From Nitrososphaerota archaeon (GTDB lineage Archaea; Thermoproteota; Nitrososphaeria; Nitrososphaerales; Nitrosopumilaceae): a DNA stretch of 64,000 nt. The notes under the pieces are model-generated. The model was not told where the DNA came from and searched no databases. It saw only the letters and a list, made by a program, of their open reading frames with translations. The position numbers and the translations under genes are program-made. This document shows positions 40,979 through 50,713 of this stretch, piece after piece. The stretch's first letter is position 1; every line of letters begins with the position of its first letter. Where the stretch lies: positions 85,487 to 149,486 of the forward strand of contig JACZTB010000001.1 in NCBI GenBank assembly GCA_022573895.1, read 5' to 3'.

Positions 40979-43046
40979 TACATATACTGATTCTGCATTA
41001 TCAGATAAAGTAAAAGAATTCCTTACTAGATTCAAAAATAAATCTGGCAACTACAAGTATGTAGAGGCAATCGATGAGATGATGCCTAAAAATGCAAAAT
41101 ACATTGTAGTTGATTACAATGATTTGGTTTTCGAACCAGAAATTGAGATCTTATTTTCTAAAAATCCTGACAGAATCTTTGATGCATTCTCTAGAGCAAT
41201 CAAAGAAGCACTACAAACACGATTTCCAGATTATGCTGAAAAAATCAAAGATGAAGTTCGTGCAAGATTAGTAAACTATCCACTTCAGAGAAACCTCAGA
41301 CAAATCAATGCTGAAACTATTGGAACAATTACAAGTGTTTCAGGAATGGTAGTTAGAGCATCAGAAGTAAAACCTCTTGCAAAAGAATTAGTCTTTGTTT
41401 GTCCAGATAATCATCCTACCAAGGTGATTCAGCTTAAAGGAATGAATGTTAAAATCCCTGTAGTATGTGATAACCCAAATTGTAAACACAGAGATTTTGA
41501 GCTAAAACCTGAAGCAAGCAAGTTTATTGATTTTCAACTTCTTAGATTACAGGAACTCCCTGAGGATTTACCTCCAGGACAACTTCCTCACTATATTGAC
41601 ATCACAATTAGACAAGACTTGGTGGATAATGCTCGTCCTGGAGACAGAATAATCCTTACAGGCATAGTAAGAATCGAACAAGAATCTGTTGCAGGCGTTC
41701 AGAGAGGTCACAGTGGATTATACAGATTAAGAATTGAAGGAAACAATATTGAATTTTTGGGAGGTCGCGGTGTTAAGACCTCACGTCAAATAGATCGAGA
41801 AGAAGTTTCACCGGAAGAAGAAGAAATGATCAAGACGCTAGCACAAAGCCCTAATATTTATCAAAAAATAATTGATTCATTTGCTCCCCACATTCACGGA
41901 CATGCAATCATCAAAGAAGCTATCATATTACTTATTGTAGGTTCTAATCAAAGATTATTGGCTGATGGAAGCAAGATTAGAGGAGACATCAACGTTTTTC
42001 TAGTTGGTGATCCTGGTACTGCAAAAAGTGAAATGCTAAAGTTTTGTGCAAGGATTGCACCAAGAGGCTTGTATACTTCTGGAAAAGGCTCAACTGCTGC
42101 AGGACTGACAGCTGCTATAGTTAGAGATAAAACAGGAATTATGATGCTAGAAGCCGGTGCAGTTGTACTTGGTGATCAAGGTCTTGTATGTATAGATGAA
42201 TTTGATAAGATGAAACCCGAAGACAGAAGTGCTTTACACGAAGTAATGGAACAACAATCAGTAAGTATTGCAAAAGGTGGTATTGTAGCTACCCTAAATG
42301 CTCGAACTTCAATTTTAGCTGCAGCAAATCCAATGTATGGAAAATATGATCCTTTTAAAAATATTACAGAAAATGTAAACTTACCAATTCCACTGCTTAC
42401 AAGATTTGATTTGATTTTTGTTGTAAGAGACATTCCAAGTAAAGAGAAAGATGAAAAGATTGCTAGACACATTATCCAATTACACACTCCACAAGGAACA
42501 GAGAGTCTTTCTGTAATCGATGTTGATTTACTAACAAAATATCTTTCATATGCAAAACGTGGTTCTCCTATCTTGACAAAAGAGGCTGAAGAGAAGATTC
42601 TTGAATATTATCTCCAGATGAGAAACGTAGAATCTGAAGAAATGATTACAGTTACGCCAAGACAACTAGAGGGAATTATCAGGCTCTCTACGGCAAGAGC
42701 AAGACTGCTTATGAAAGACAAGGTCGAACTGGAAGATGCCGAGCGTGCAATCTTTCTGCTTCAGAGTATGCTTGAGGATGCAGGAGTAGATGTCAATACT
42801 GGAAAGATAGATCTTGGAGTATTACAAGGAAAACCAAGAAGTGAGGTTTCAAAGATGCAATTATTCATGGATGTTCTCAGAAGTCTTGAGGGTGATAACA
42901 AGATACCAGTTGAGGAAAAGACATTTGTTCAGGAACTTGAAAAGAGTGATAAATTCACCCAAGACGAGGCAAGAAACTATATCCGAAGAATGCTTAGAGA
43001 AGCATCTATTTATGAATCAAAACCCGGTCATTATAACCGAGTATGA
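40959..43046 (+). CDS. mcm: Replicative helicase MCM
   Basis: A 695-residue hexameric helicase. N-terminal OB region with a zinc motif CPDN...CDNPNCKHRD (about 145-180), then the AAA+ core: Walker A GDPGTAKSEM (about 350), Walker B CIDEFDKM, sensor and arginine-finger LLTRFDLIFVV, and a C-terminal winged helix (about 610-695). No intein. Overlaps GINS by 20 nt and Hel308 by 4 nt. Confidence 0.97.
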   Translation: MSNAQTSTYTDSALSDKVKEFLTRFKNKSGNYKYVEAIDEMMPKNAKYIVVDYNDLVFEPEIEILFSKNPDRIFDAFSRAIKEALQTRFPDYAEKIKDEVRARLVNYPLQRNLRQINAETIGTITSVSGMVVRASEVKPLAKELVFVCPDNHPTKVIQLKGMNVKIPVVCDNPNCKHRDFELKPEASKFIDFQLLRLQELPEDLPPGQLPHYIDITIRQDLVDNARPGDRIILTGIVRIEQESVAGVQRGHSGLYRLRIEGNNIEFLGGRGVKTSRQIDREEVSPEEEEMIKTLAQSPNIYQKIIDSFAPHIHGHAIIKEAIILLIVGSNQRLLADGSKIRGDINVFLVGDPGTAKSEMLKFCARIAPRGLYTSGKGSTAAGLTAAIVRDKTGIMMLEAGAVVLGDQGLVCIDEFDKMKPEDRSALHEVMEQQSVSIAKGGIVATLNARTSILAAANPMYGKYDPFKNITENVNLPIPLLTRFDLIFVVRDIPSKEKDEKIARHIIQLHTPQGTESLSVIDVDLLTKYLSYAKRGSPILTKEAEEKILEYYLQMRNVESEEMITVTPRQLEGIIRLSTARARLLMKDKVELEDAERAIFLLQSMLEDAGVDVNTGKIDLGVLQGKPRSEVSKMQLFMDVLRSLEGDNKIPVEEKTFVQELEKSDKFTQDEARNYIRRMLREASIYESKPGHYNRV

Positions 43047-45169
43047 AAATAGAAAAACTAGATCTTCCTAACACTGCAATTGAATTTTTAAAATCACAAG
43101 GTTTCGAAAAATTATATCCTCCACAAGCTGATAGTATTAAGTCTGGATTACTAGATGGAAAAAGCATTCTGGTGTCTTCTCCTACTGCAAGTGGGAAGAC
43201 TTTGATTGCAATGCTTGCAATGATTAGTTATCTTTCCAAGAATGATGGTAAGGTAGTTTATCTTAGTCCTCTACGTGCATTAGCTGCTGAAAAATTCTCT
43301 GAATTTAAAAAATTAGAAAAAGTTGCACTAGGAAAAAGAATCAAGGTCAGTATATCTACTGGAGACTATGAAAATATTGAAAAGAATTTAGAGAAAAGTG
43401 ATGTATTAATTTTAACAAATGAAAAAATGGATTCTATTATTAGACATGGTGCTGAGTGGGTTGAAGAAATTGGACTTGTAATAGCTGATGAAATTCATTT
43501 GATTGGAGATGAAAATCGAGGTCCTACACTTGAAATGATTCTTACACAACTAAAATTATTAGAGATAACCCCTCAGATTGTAGGTCTTAGTGCTACTATT
43601 ACAAATTCTGATGAGATTGCAGATTGGCTTGATTGCAAACTAGTAAAAAATGACTGGAGGCCAGTACCTCTATCTGAAGGAGTGTGTGATGCAGGCGAAG
43701 TTACTATGAATAATGGAAAAGTCTTTTCAGTTGAGCGCAGCATATGTGGAATTCCTATTGATTTAGGCGTACAATCAGTAAAAGAAGGAGGGCAATCTCT
43801 AGTATTTGCAGAGACTAGAAATCGTTCAAAATCACTTGCAGTAAAAGCAGCAGATGCTATCTCTCAAATTTTAGAAAAAAAAGATTTGATAGAATTAGAA
43901 AAAACCTCAAAAAAAATTCTATTAGAAAATGAACATACAGAATTAATAAAGACATTGGCATTTCTTGTAAAAAAGGGAGTTGCATTTCATCATGCAGGAT
44001 TAAATCAAAACTGCAGAGAAATAATAGAAAAAGAATTTCGTAAAGGAACTATCAAACTATTGTCCTCTACACCAACCCTAGCTGCGGGAGTCAATCTTCC
44101 AGCAAGAAGAGTTGTAATTTCAAATATTAATCGATACAATGCAAAAGTTGGTGCAAATAGGCCAATTAGTATCTTAGAATACAAACAACTTTGTGGCAGA
44201 GCTGGACGACCACAATATGACGATTATGGGGAAGCAATAATTGTTGGAAATGGAAATACTGAAGATCTAATTGACCATTACATTAATGGAGAACCAGAGC
44301 CAATAATTTCAAAGATTACTGATGACAAATCTTTACGTACTCATATACTTAGTGTGATAGTTACACATCCTGGAATTAAAAAAGATGAGATCTTAGAATT
44401 TTTCTTGCAAACATTAGGTGGATTGCAGTCAAGAAAACCTACAATAAAATTTGCAATTGATATTTCTTTGCGTTTTCTTTCCAGTGAATATTTAATAATT
44501 AGAAAAGGTGAAAGATTTGCTGCTACAGAATTTGGAAAAAAGACATCAATGTTGTATATTGATCCTTTGACTGCAACATACTTTAGAGATGCTGTTGAAA
44601 ATGTATCACAAGACAGAAAACATACCTTTGGATTCTTGCATTTGATTTCAAATTGCGAGGAATTCTATCCTAAATTTTCACTTCGAAACAAGGATTATGA
44701 GTCTGCTAGTCTCTTAATAGAAAATAATTCTTCAGAATTGCTTGAACCAATTTCAGAATATGATTGCTCAAGAAGCCTTTTGGCTTTACATGCATGGATT
44801 ACAGAATCTTCAGAACTATCCCTTTCTGATAGGCTTGGAATAGAGTCAGGAGACATGCATCGGATGGCAGAAACGGCAAACTGGCTTTCCTATTGCCTCA
44901 GGGAGATTTCTAAGCATGTTGAGAGAGCAGATTTGCTTGAGGAACTTGGTAATCTAAGAAAAAGAATAGTTTATGGAATTCGAGAGGAATTACTTGAACT
45001 TGTTAGGGTAAAAGGAATTGGAAGAATTAGAGCTAGAGTTCTATACAAACATCGAATTAAGAATCTAGATGATTTGGCAAAGATTCCAGTGAATAAATTA
45101 TCAGAAATAGATAAAATTGGTTCAACCCTTGCAGAGAATATCAAGTCTGAATTAAGAAAGGTTAGATAA
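43043..45169 (+). CDS. hel308: Hel308-type DNA helicase
   Basis: A 708-residue superfamily 2 3'-5' helicase that acts on stalled forks. Motifs: Q-motif YPPQADSI, Walker A SSPTASGKT, DEIH box VIADEIHLIGD, motif III GLSATI, motif IV-VI AFHHAGLN, STPTLAAGVNLPARRV, and QLCGRAGRPQYD. The C-terminal ratchet and helix-hairpin-helix (VKGIGRIRARVLYKHRIKN) complete the family layout. Start ATGA-overlaps mcm. Confidence 0.95.
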   Translation: MKIEKLDLPNTAIEFLKSQGFEKLYPPQADSIKSGLLDGKSILVSSPTASGKTLIAMLAMISYLSKNDGKVVYLSPLRALAAEKFSEFKKLEKVALGKRIKVSISTGDYENIEKNLEKSDVLILTNEKMDSIIRHGAEWVEEIGLVIADEIHLIGDENRGPTLEMILTQLKLLEITPQIVGLSATITNSDEIADWLDCKLVKNDWRPVPLSEGVCDAGEVTMNNGKVFSVERSICGIPIDLGVQSVKEGGQSLVFAETRNRSKSLAVKAADAISQILEKKDLIELEKTSKKILLENEHTELIKTLAFLVKKGVAFHHAGLNQNCREIIEKEFRKGTIKLLSSTPTLAAGVNLPARRVVISNINRYNAKVGANRPISILEYKQLCGRAGRPQYDDYGEAIIVGNGNTEDLIDHYINGEPEPIISKITDDKSLRTHILSVIVTHPGIKKDEILEFFLQTLGGLQSRKPTIKFAIDISLRFLSSEYLIIRKGERFAATEFGKKTSMLYIDPLTATYFRDAVENVSQDRKHTFGFLHLISNCEEFYPKFSLRNKDYESASLLIENNSSELLEPISEYDCSRSLLALHAWITESSELSLSDRLGIESGDMHRMAETANWLSYCLREISKHVERADLLEELGNLRKRIVYGIREELLELVRVKGIGRIRARVLYKHRIKNLDDLAKIPVNKLSEIDKIGSTLAENIKSELRKVR

Positions 45170-46156
45170 TTGATTGAATTAATACTTCCAGTAGTAGTTT
45201 CTTGCATAATTGCATTTTTTGTTGTATTTCTAATGACGCCACCATTGATTAAATTTCTAGAAAAAAGAAATCTTGCAGTCAAAGACGTGAACAAGAAAGG
45301 AGATGTTATGGTTGTTAGACCGGGTGGACCATCTATAATTGTGGGAATTATTGCATCAGAAATTGTTCTTTATGCATTTTTGCAGTTAAATGAAATTCTT
45401 GCCATAATTATTACTACGTCTGCAGCTTTTGTCATTGGATACATTGATGATAAAAGATATTTTAAAATGCATAATCAACGATGGTTCAAACCAGTTGCAC
45501 TTGCAATTGCAGCAATTCCAATTATTGCATTAGGTGCATATGATTCAGATCTTGCTTTCCCATTATTTGGAACTGTTCAGATTCCAATACTTTATCTTGC
45601 TTTGATAATTTTTATGATTCCTATTACTGGAAACACAATTAATTCTATTGATGTTCTTAATGGCGTTGCTAGTGGCTTCATGGTGATTGCAAGTTTTTCA
45701 TTATCGATATGTTTGTTTATTGTGGAGAATTATGAAATTGCAATAGTTAGTTTACCATTAGGATTTGTTTCGTTAGCTTTTTACAAATACCATAAAATTC
45801 CAAGCAAGATTTTTCCTGGAGATTCTGGTGCGCTAACCTTAGGTGCAATGTATGGTTCAATTGCAATTGTAGGTGGTGTGGAAATCATAGCTGCAGTTGT
45901 GTTATTACCTGCTGTTATCAACTCATTTTTGTTCCTATCAAGCGTAAAACGAATGCAAGTAAAGCCTATAGAGCATACTGATGATTTCCGACTCAAAGCA
46001 ACTAATGACAAGACTGCTCCTATTACTCTGGTGAGATTGATACTCGCAGTAGGACCATTATCTGAAAAACAAGTTGGATTTACAATCTTCAAACTTGCTA
46101 TATTTTCAGGAATTTTGGCTATAATTACTGCATTTTTGATGGGTGTTTCTCTTTGA
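45170..46156 (+). CDS. Polytopic phosphoglycosyltransferase (MraY/AglH-like)
   Basis: A 328-residue membrane transferase of glycosyltransferase family 4, which puts a sugar-1-phosphate on a polyprenyl phosphate. Motifs: DVNKKGDVMVVRPGGPS, the AFVIGYIDDKRYF aspartates, NTINSIDVLNGVASG and KIFPGDSGALTLG, each in a loop between about ten helices. It probably starts N-glycan or surface glycan synthesis (AglH-type). TTG start directly after the hel308 stop, so it is co-transcribed with the replication genes; the functional link is unclear. Confidence 0.88.
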   Translation: MIELILPVVVSCIIAFFVVFLMTPPLIKFLEKRNLAVKDVNKKGDVMVVRPGGPSIIVGIIASEIVLYAFLQLNEILAIIITTSAAFVIGYIDDKRYFKMHNQRWFKPVALAIAAIPIIALGAYDSDLAFPLFGTVQIPILYLALIIFMIPITGNTINSIDVLNGVASGFMVIASFSLSICLFIVENYEIAIVSLPLGFVSLAFYKYHKIPSKIFPGDSGALTLGAMYGSIAIVGGVEIIAAVVLLPAVINSFLFLSSVKRMQVKPIEHTDDFRLKATNDKTAPITLVRLILAVGPLSEKQVGFTIFKLAIFSGILAIITAFLMGVSL

Positions 46157-46383
46157 AGTCTGGTCTTTTTGGATTTTTGTTTGGAATGTGGATTTTGATA
46201 CTTGTTGGAGGTGGAATTGCTGTCACAATATTAGGACCATTTTCTATTTCTGGATTTGGTGAACTTGATTGGTTTTTTGGATCTGTAATTAAAGCAATAG
46301 TTGCAATCATTCTAGTTGTACTATGGATTTTAATTTTATCTAAATTGAAAAACTGGATTTTCAGAAAAGAGATAAAATCCTAA
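46153..46383 (+). CDS. Small two-helix membrane protein
   Basis: A 76-residue protein from TTG 46153 overlapping the upstream stop by 4 nt. Two hydrophobic segments (about 3-24 and 42-63) and a basic C-terminus. Last gene of the operon; its end overlaps the convergent acyltransferase by 4 nt. Function unknown. Confidence 0.6.
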   Translation: MKSGLFGFLFGMWILILVGGGIAVTILGPFSISGFGELDWFFGSVIKAIVAIILVVLWILILSKLKNWIFRKEIKS

Positions 46384-46856
46384 CTTTCTTTCCATTCTCT
46401 TTGCTTCGTATCATATTCCTCTCTAGTGTACCTGATTGTAGCTGGAGAACCAATAACTACAGAGTTTTCAGGAACATCTCTTGTTACAACTGCCCCCATT
46501 CCAACAACACTGTTCCTTCCTACAATAACTCCTGCTTTGATCACTGCACGTGCACCAATTATTGCATTGTCTTCAATTGTAACACCTATCATTTTATTAC
46601 ACGTAGGATAGGGGTCGTTTGTTAATACAACTGCTGGACCTATGAAGACATCTTTTCCAATTCTAGATAGGGGCGGAATGTATACTTGGCCTTCTATCTT
46701 TGTATTTTCACCAATCTTTACATTGTAGTCAATGTGTGCAAGAGAACCAATCTTGACATTGTCACCAATCTCTACATCATCTCCAACATATGAAAAATGC
46801 CAAATCTGTACATTCTGACCAATTTTTGCTTTTTCCGAAATAAAATTTGTAACCAT
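46380..46856 (-). CDS. Hexapeptide-repeat acyltransferase (WbpD-like)
   Basis: A 158-residue left-handed beta-helix acyltransferase. The hexapeptide repeats are plain (IGQNVQIWHFSYVGDDVEIG and onward), with an ATRD-like AVVTRDVPENSVVIGSPA C-terminus. It resembles UDP-2-acetamido-3-amino-glucuronate N-acetyltransferases such as WbpD. The neighbour at 47127 is a matching Gfo/Idh/MocA oxidoreductase, so the set may build an acetylated sugar-acid nucleotide for surface glycans. Confidence 0.85.
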   Translation of the reverse strand: MVTNFISEKAKIGQNVQIWHFSYVGDDVEIGDNVKIGSLAHIDYNVKIGENTKIEGQVYIPPLSRIGKDVFIGPAVVLTNDPYPTCNKMIGVTIEDNAIIGARAVIKAGVIVGRNSVVGMGAVVTRDVPENSVVIGSPATIRYTREEYDTKQREWKES

Positions 46857-46860
46857 TATT

Positions 46861-47130
46861 TCACAAATGCCATGGGTTTGCTTTTGTAATAATTTTTTCA
46901 GGCAATTTATCCTTGTTAGTTTTTAGAAATTCCATTTCTTGTTTTTTATCTCTTAATTCATCAGGAAGCAATATTGGAATTTCTTCAATAATTGGATAAA
47001 ATCTAGAACATTTTGAGCAAAACAATGCTCCTTCAGAGACTATACTATCTTTTTCTTTAATTTCAAATAATTCTAAAGGATGATTTTTGTCAATTGGGCA
47101 TGCCAAAATATCCATCATTGTCTTGTTCAT
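46861..47130 (-). CDS. Trm112-like zinc protein
   Basis: An 89-residue Trm112-family protein: LACPIDKNHPLELFEI, then ALFCSKCSRFYPIIEEIPILLPDELRD. Trm112 activates several SAM methyltransferases for tRNA, rRNA and translation factors. Methionine 5 or 6 is a possible alternative start. The gene overlaps the oxidoreductase stop by 4 nt, an unexpected neighbour. Confidence 0.85.
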   Translation of the reverse strand: MNKTMMDILACPIDKNHPLELFEIKEKDSIVSEGALFCSKCSRFYPIIEEIPILLPDELRDKKQEMEFLKTNKDKLPEKIITKANPWHL

Positions 47131-48062
47131 TTTAGATCTAGATAGATTGGTATCCCTTTTTGACTAGATAAAAGTGCAGCTTCTGCAATCTTTGTAACGT
47201 TTACAGCTTCTTGTGATTTGACAACTAGTTCATTTTTACCTTTAATCGCTCCTAGAAAACTCTGAATTTCTAATAATAGCGGCTCCAGTTCTTCAATTCT
47301 TATATTTTCAGTCTCTTCTTTCTTTTCAATTTTAACTTGTTGTGAAATAAAGTCTGATGTGATTGTTGCATCAATACAAACTGCACTAAATGTCCTAACC
47401 TTTTTTGGCGTAATCCAGTTTGATGAAATTATTGCAATCTTGTCATCTTTGTATCCAAGCATAATACTTGAAAAATCCTCATGTTCGTGTTTTATTTTAC
47501 CTGCTCTTGCAAATATTACATATGGTATATCATCAAACAACCAATTTGCAGTATCAATATCATGTACTGCAGTATCAGAAATTATTCCCTTATCGTTAAT
47601 GTGAAGAGGCATTCTATTTCCGCGATGAAATTCTAGCATTATTAGTTCACCAAATTTTTTCTCTTTAACATAATTTTTTACCAAATCTACTACTGGATTA
47701 AATCTCTCAATATACCCACAAGTGATAATCACTTTATTTTTCTCTGCAAGTTTAACAAGTTTTTCACCATCTTCAGATTTGTACGTCATTGGTTTTTCTA
47801 CAAAAACATGCTTTTTTGCCTCTAACAATTTTGTTGTAATTTCTACGTGAGTTGATGTAGGTGTTACTACAAATGCTACATCAAACTCTTCTGAAATTAG
47901 TAGTTTATCTAATGATTCATAATGATTTACAGAATATTTTTCGCCATATTCTTTACTTCTTTGAGAATCTACATCACAAACAGCTGAAAGCACACCTAAT
48001 TTAGATAAAATTCTGGTATGATGTTTGCCCCATCCACCTGTTCCGATTTGAACAACTTTCAT
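47127..48062 (-). CDS. Gfo/Idh/MocA-family NAD(P)-dependent oxidoreductase
   Basis: A 311-residue dehydrogenase. Rossmann motif VVQIGTGGWGKHHTRIL at the N-terminus, then EKPMTY with the conserved lysine (HVFVEKPMTYK), and AVHDIDTANWLF with the catalytic HD pair. It fits sugar-nucleotide 3-dehydrogenases such as WlbA/WbpB. It is in an operon with ilvE upstream (no gap) and the Trm112 and WbpD-like genes downstream. Confidence 0.87.
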   Translation of the reverse strand: MKVVQIGTGGWGKHHTRILSKLGVLSAVCDVDSQRSKEYGEKYSVNHYESLDKLLISEEFDVAFVVTPTSTHVEITTKLLEAKKHVFVEKPMTYKSEDGEKLVKLAEKNKVIITCGYIERFNPVVDLVKNYVKEKKFGELIMLEFHRGNRMPLHINDKGIISDTAVHDIDTANWLFDDIPYVIFARAGKIKHEHEDFSSIMLGYKDDKIAIISSNWITPKKVRTFSAVCIDATITSDFISQQVKIEKKEETENIRIEELEPLLLEIQSFLGAIKGKNELVVKSQEAVNVTKIAEAALLSSQKGIPIYLDLK

Positions 48063-48980
48063 TTAATACACCGAAGTTAACCAATGAGAGTAATTATCAT
48101 TTCTATTCATTACTATGTCTATGTATTCTTGCATCATCTTCTTTGTTATTACACCTGGTTTACCATTACCTATCTTCTTTGAATCCATTGATATAATGGG
48201 AGTGATTTCAGCTGCTGTTCCAGTTAGAAAAATCTCATCAGAAATAACTAATTCACTTCTCGCAATCTCTCTTTCAACAACATCTATATCCAAATCTCTT
48301 GCAATTTTGATTACTGCATCACGAGTAATTCCTTCAAGTGCTGATGACACTAGTGATGGTGTTATCAATTGTCCATCTTTTACAATAAAGATATTTTCTC
48401 CTGGTGCTTCACTAACATTTCCATTATGATCAAGCAAAATTGCTTCATCAACACCATTTCGTTTTGCTTCTTGTGTTGCAATAATAGAATTTAGATAGTT
48501 TCCACCCATTTTTGCTTGTATGGGGGTAGACTTGTCTGAGAATTTCCTCCAAGATACAACTCCTGCCGAAATTCCATTTTTGTTAAATAAATCTCCAAAA
48601 AGAAATGAAAAAATTGCAACGTTTGTTGGAGCTTTTTCTGTTACATGTAGATTGATTCCATAATCTCCTACAAAATAAAACGGTCTAATGTAACATGATT
48701 CCTTAATCTTGTTCTTTCTACAGATTCCTGTTATTGCATCAGTAATAATTTTATCAGAGAAATTAAGTGAAATGTTATAAAACTGTCCTGATCTTCTAAA
48801 TCGCTTTACATGTTCATCTAGTCTAAATACATAGAGATTCTTTCCATTCCAATATGCTCTTATTCCCTCGAAGATTGACGTTCCATAGTGAATTGCATGA
48901 GTAGTAATTGGAACTTGAGCCTTTTCTGTCAGAACATATTTTCCGTCAAACCAAACATATTTTGAAAGTGGAGGTTTCAT
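48063..48980 (-). CDS. ilvE: Branched-chain amino acid aminotransferase
   Basis: A 305-residue class IV PLP aminotransferase: WFDGKYVLTEKAQVPITTHA, HYGTSIFEGIRAYW, the PLP lysine in AKMGGNYLNSI, LDHNGNVSEAPGENIF and LTGTAAEITPI. It makes valine, leucine and isoleucine from their keto acids. Length is normal. It directly abuts the oxidoreductase gene downstream. ATG start. Confidence 0.92.
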   Translation of the reverse strand: MKPPLSKYVWFDGKYVLTEKAQVPITTHAIHYGTSIFEGIRAYWNGKNLYVFRLDEHVKRFRRSGQFYNISLNFSDKIITDAITGICRKNKIKESCYIRPFYFVGDYGINLHVTEKAPTNVAIFSFLFGDLFNKNGISAGVVSWRKFSDKSTPIQAKMGGNYLNSIIATQEAKRNGVDEAILLDHNGNVSEAPGENIFIVKDGQLITPSLVSSALEGITRDAVIKIARDLDIDVVEREIARSELVISDEIFLTGTAAEITPIISMDSKKIGNGKPGVITKKMMQEYIDIVMNRNDNYSHWLTSVY

Positions 48981-49015
48981 ATGAAAATTTTTACTGGATG
49001 TGTATTAATCTCTAT

Positions 49016-49618
49016 TTATTTTGACCAACCTTCTTTAGGAAATTTCATTCCTACAACTCTTGTGGTCATGTCTTCAATATTTGCAAATTTCTCTACAGTT
49101 TTCCAATCTTCTTCTATTATTTTGGCTATGCTTTTTGGAACATCTTCTTTCCATGTAGATTCTTTTCCAAGTGCAGCATCAAATAATTTTTCTTTAACAG
49201 ATGATGCAGAAATTAATTTTCTTTCTCCTATTCTTGGTTTTAGTCTGTACATTTTTAGCATGTACCCTTCAGCCTTGTCACCTGTGTATGAAAAAAAATC
49301 TCCTTCTACTCCTTGAAGAATCTGTTTTCTTAATTTCCATGATCTTCGTCTTAATAATGGAGGAAGATATTTTTTAAATGGAGCAAAAAATGCATAATCA
49401 TCAGTAATTTGAATTGAATCCCCAAAAACCGACATCAACATTTTTTTTCTAGTTTTAAAATTAAACGGAAAACTTTTACTGTTAACTTCTCTGTCTCCAT
49501 ATTTGAAAACCACAGGCATGACTTTGACAATGTCAGCTTCTTTTTTTAAATCTAAAATAATTTCAACATGTGCATCCGTTACTGGATTTAGATGTGCAAG
49601 ATATAGCGCAGTAATCAA
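49016..49618 (-). CDS. Nucleotidyltransferase-fold protein
   Basis: A 200-residue protein of the cytidylyltransferase-like (HIGH) fold. The N-terminal strand and loop read ALYLAHLNPVTDAHVEII, in place of the usual GxFxPxHxGH, and the C-terminal ISASSVKEKLFDA corresponds to the ISSTxIR phosphate-binding motif. Substrate could be NMN, phosphopantetheine or a lipid headgroup. The first histidine pair is altered (HLN..DAH), so activity is uncertain. Confidence 0.65.
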   Translation of the reverse strand: MITALYLAHLNPVTDAHVEIILDLKKEADIVKVMPVVFKYGDREVNSKSFPFNFKTRKKMLMSVFGDSIQITDDYAFFAPFKKYLPPLLRRRSWKLRKQILQGVEGDFFSYTGDKAEGYMLKMYRLKPRIGERKLISASSVKEKLFDAALGKESTWKEDVPKSIAKIIEEDWKTVEKFANIEDMTTRVVGMKFPKEGWSK

Positions 49619-49669
49619 TTACATTTACTATATAAATCTCATATTTCAATGATTGATTTTTAAAAAATT

Positions 49670-50515
49670 CTATCCGTATGATTCGTATTTAACTTCAAAA
49701 CTTCCATCTTCACGTTTGTTATGTTCTGTGACAAAGCCTTTTGGTTTTAAAAAGTCCATTGCACCATCGATTGTTCCCTGCCAACCACAAATATAGAATA
49801 TTGTGTTCTCTTTGGTAATTTTCTCACCAATTAATTCTTCTAGTGGTGACATTCCATTGTCTCTAGGTCTTAGGAATGTTTCAACTCTTCCAACTTGACC
49901 GGCCCATGATCTGTTAAACCATTCTTGAGGTCTGCTGATTGCTGCTCTGTACTTAAAATTCCATTCATCCTTACCTTTGGCAATACTGTCATCCTCAAGA
50001 GAAGTTAGCAAATCTTTGTAACTTAACTCATCAACGTAACTGGCACCCTGTAAAATTATGATCTCTCGTTTATCTCCAGTATCATGAAAGTGCTGTGCAA
50101 AGCTAACAAATGGTGCAAGACCTGTACCTCCACCTATACAAACAATTCTTCTGTTATCTTTTTCTCCATTTGCAAGTTTTTCATTAATCATTAATGCTTT
50201 ACCTGAAGGTTTTAACCAAAGAATTTCATCTCCTTCTTTTGCATTAAATAATTGTGTAGTTAATCTACCTGGGAGTGGTTTTCTAACCCATCTAACTACA
50301 AGCTCTATGTAATCTCTGTTTTCTGGATGAGATGCAATTGAATATGCTCGTCTAACAATCTTTCCACTTTCTGCAGGATTTGGCAGTCCTAATGTAATAA
50401 ATTGACCAGCTTGAAATTCTGGAACTGGACTATCTTTAGGAACCAATCTGATAATCACAAGATCCTCTTTTAGTAATTGAACATATGTGATAGTTGCTTT
50501 GTTATCTACTACCAT
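49670..50515 (-). CDS. Ferredoxin/flavodoxin-NADP reductase family protein
   Basis: A 281-residue FAD/NAD(P) flavoprotein. FAD site RRAYSIASHPENRDYIELVV, and the pyridine nucleotide site CIGGGTGLAPFVSFAQHFHD, then FYICGWQGTIDGAMDFL and a C-terminal aromatic-containing tail. It links NAD(P)H with ferredoxins such as the three at 36-38 kb. Own promoter; no adjacent redox genes. Confidence 0.88.
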   Translation of the reverse strand: MVVDNKATITYVQLLKEDLVIIRLVPKDSPVPEFQAGQFITLGLPNPAESGKIVRRAYSIASHPENRDYIELVVRWVRKPLPGRLTTQLFNAKEGDEILWLKPSGKALMINEKLANGEKDNRRIVCIGGGTGLAPFVSFAQHFHDTGDKREIIILQGASYVDELSYKDLLTSLEDDSIAKGKDEWNFKYRAAISRPQEWFNRSWAGQVGRVETFLRPRDNGMSPLEELIGEKITKENTIFYICGWQGTIDGAMDFLKPKGFVTEHNKREDGSFEVKYESYG

Positions 50516-50639
50516 AACGATTCAATCAAGATAATTATGGTTAAATATCTTTTGTGTTAATTTCATACTAAATTAACTTGGATTACTAAACGTTAATAAC
50601 CAATTTGAAAAATGTTATTAGATCAGAATTCTGATTATT

Positions 50640-50713
50640 GGGCCGGTCGTCTAGTCTGGTAGGATAGGTGCATGGCATGCATCGGATCGAGGGTTCAAAT
50701 CCCTTCCGGTCCA
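50640..50713 (+). tRNA. tRNA-Ala (anticodon GGC)
   Basis: Acceptor gggccgg/ccggtcc with G3:U70, anticodon stem ggtgc/gcatc around loop atggcat (anticodon GGC), and T-arm gagggttcaaatccctt. Discriminator A. No intron, no encoded CCA. The acceptor is the same as that of tRNA-Ala(CGC) at 14309. The convergent HEAT gene ends on the next base. Confidence 0.93.

Noticed and set aside
45781-46092. 103-codon minus-strand frame
   Set aside because: Antisense of the phosphoglycosyltransferase, whose plus frame has all family motifs.
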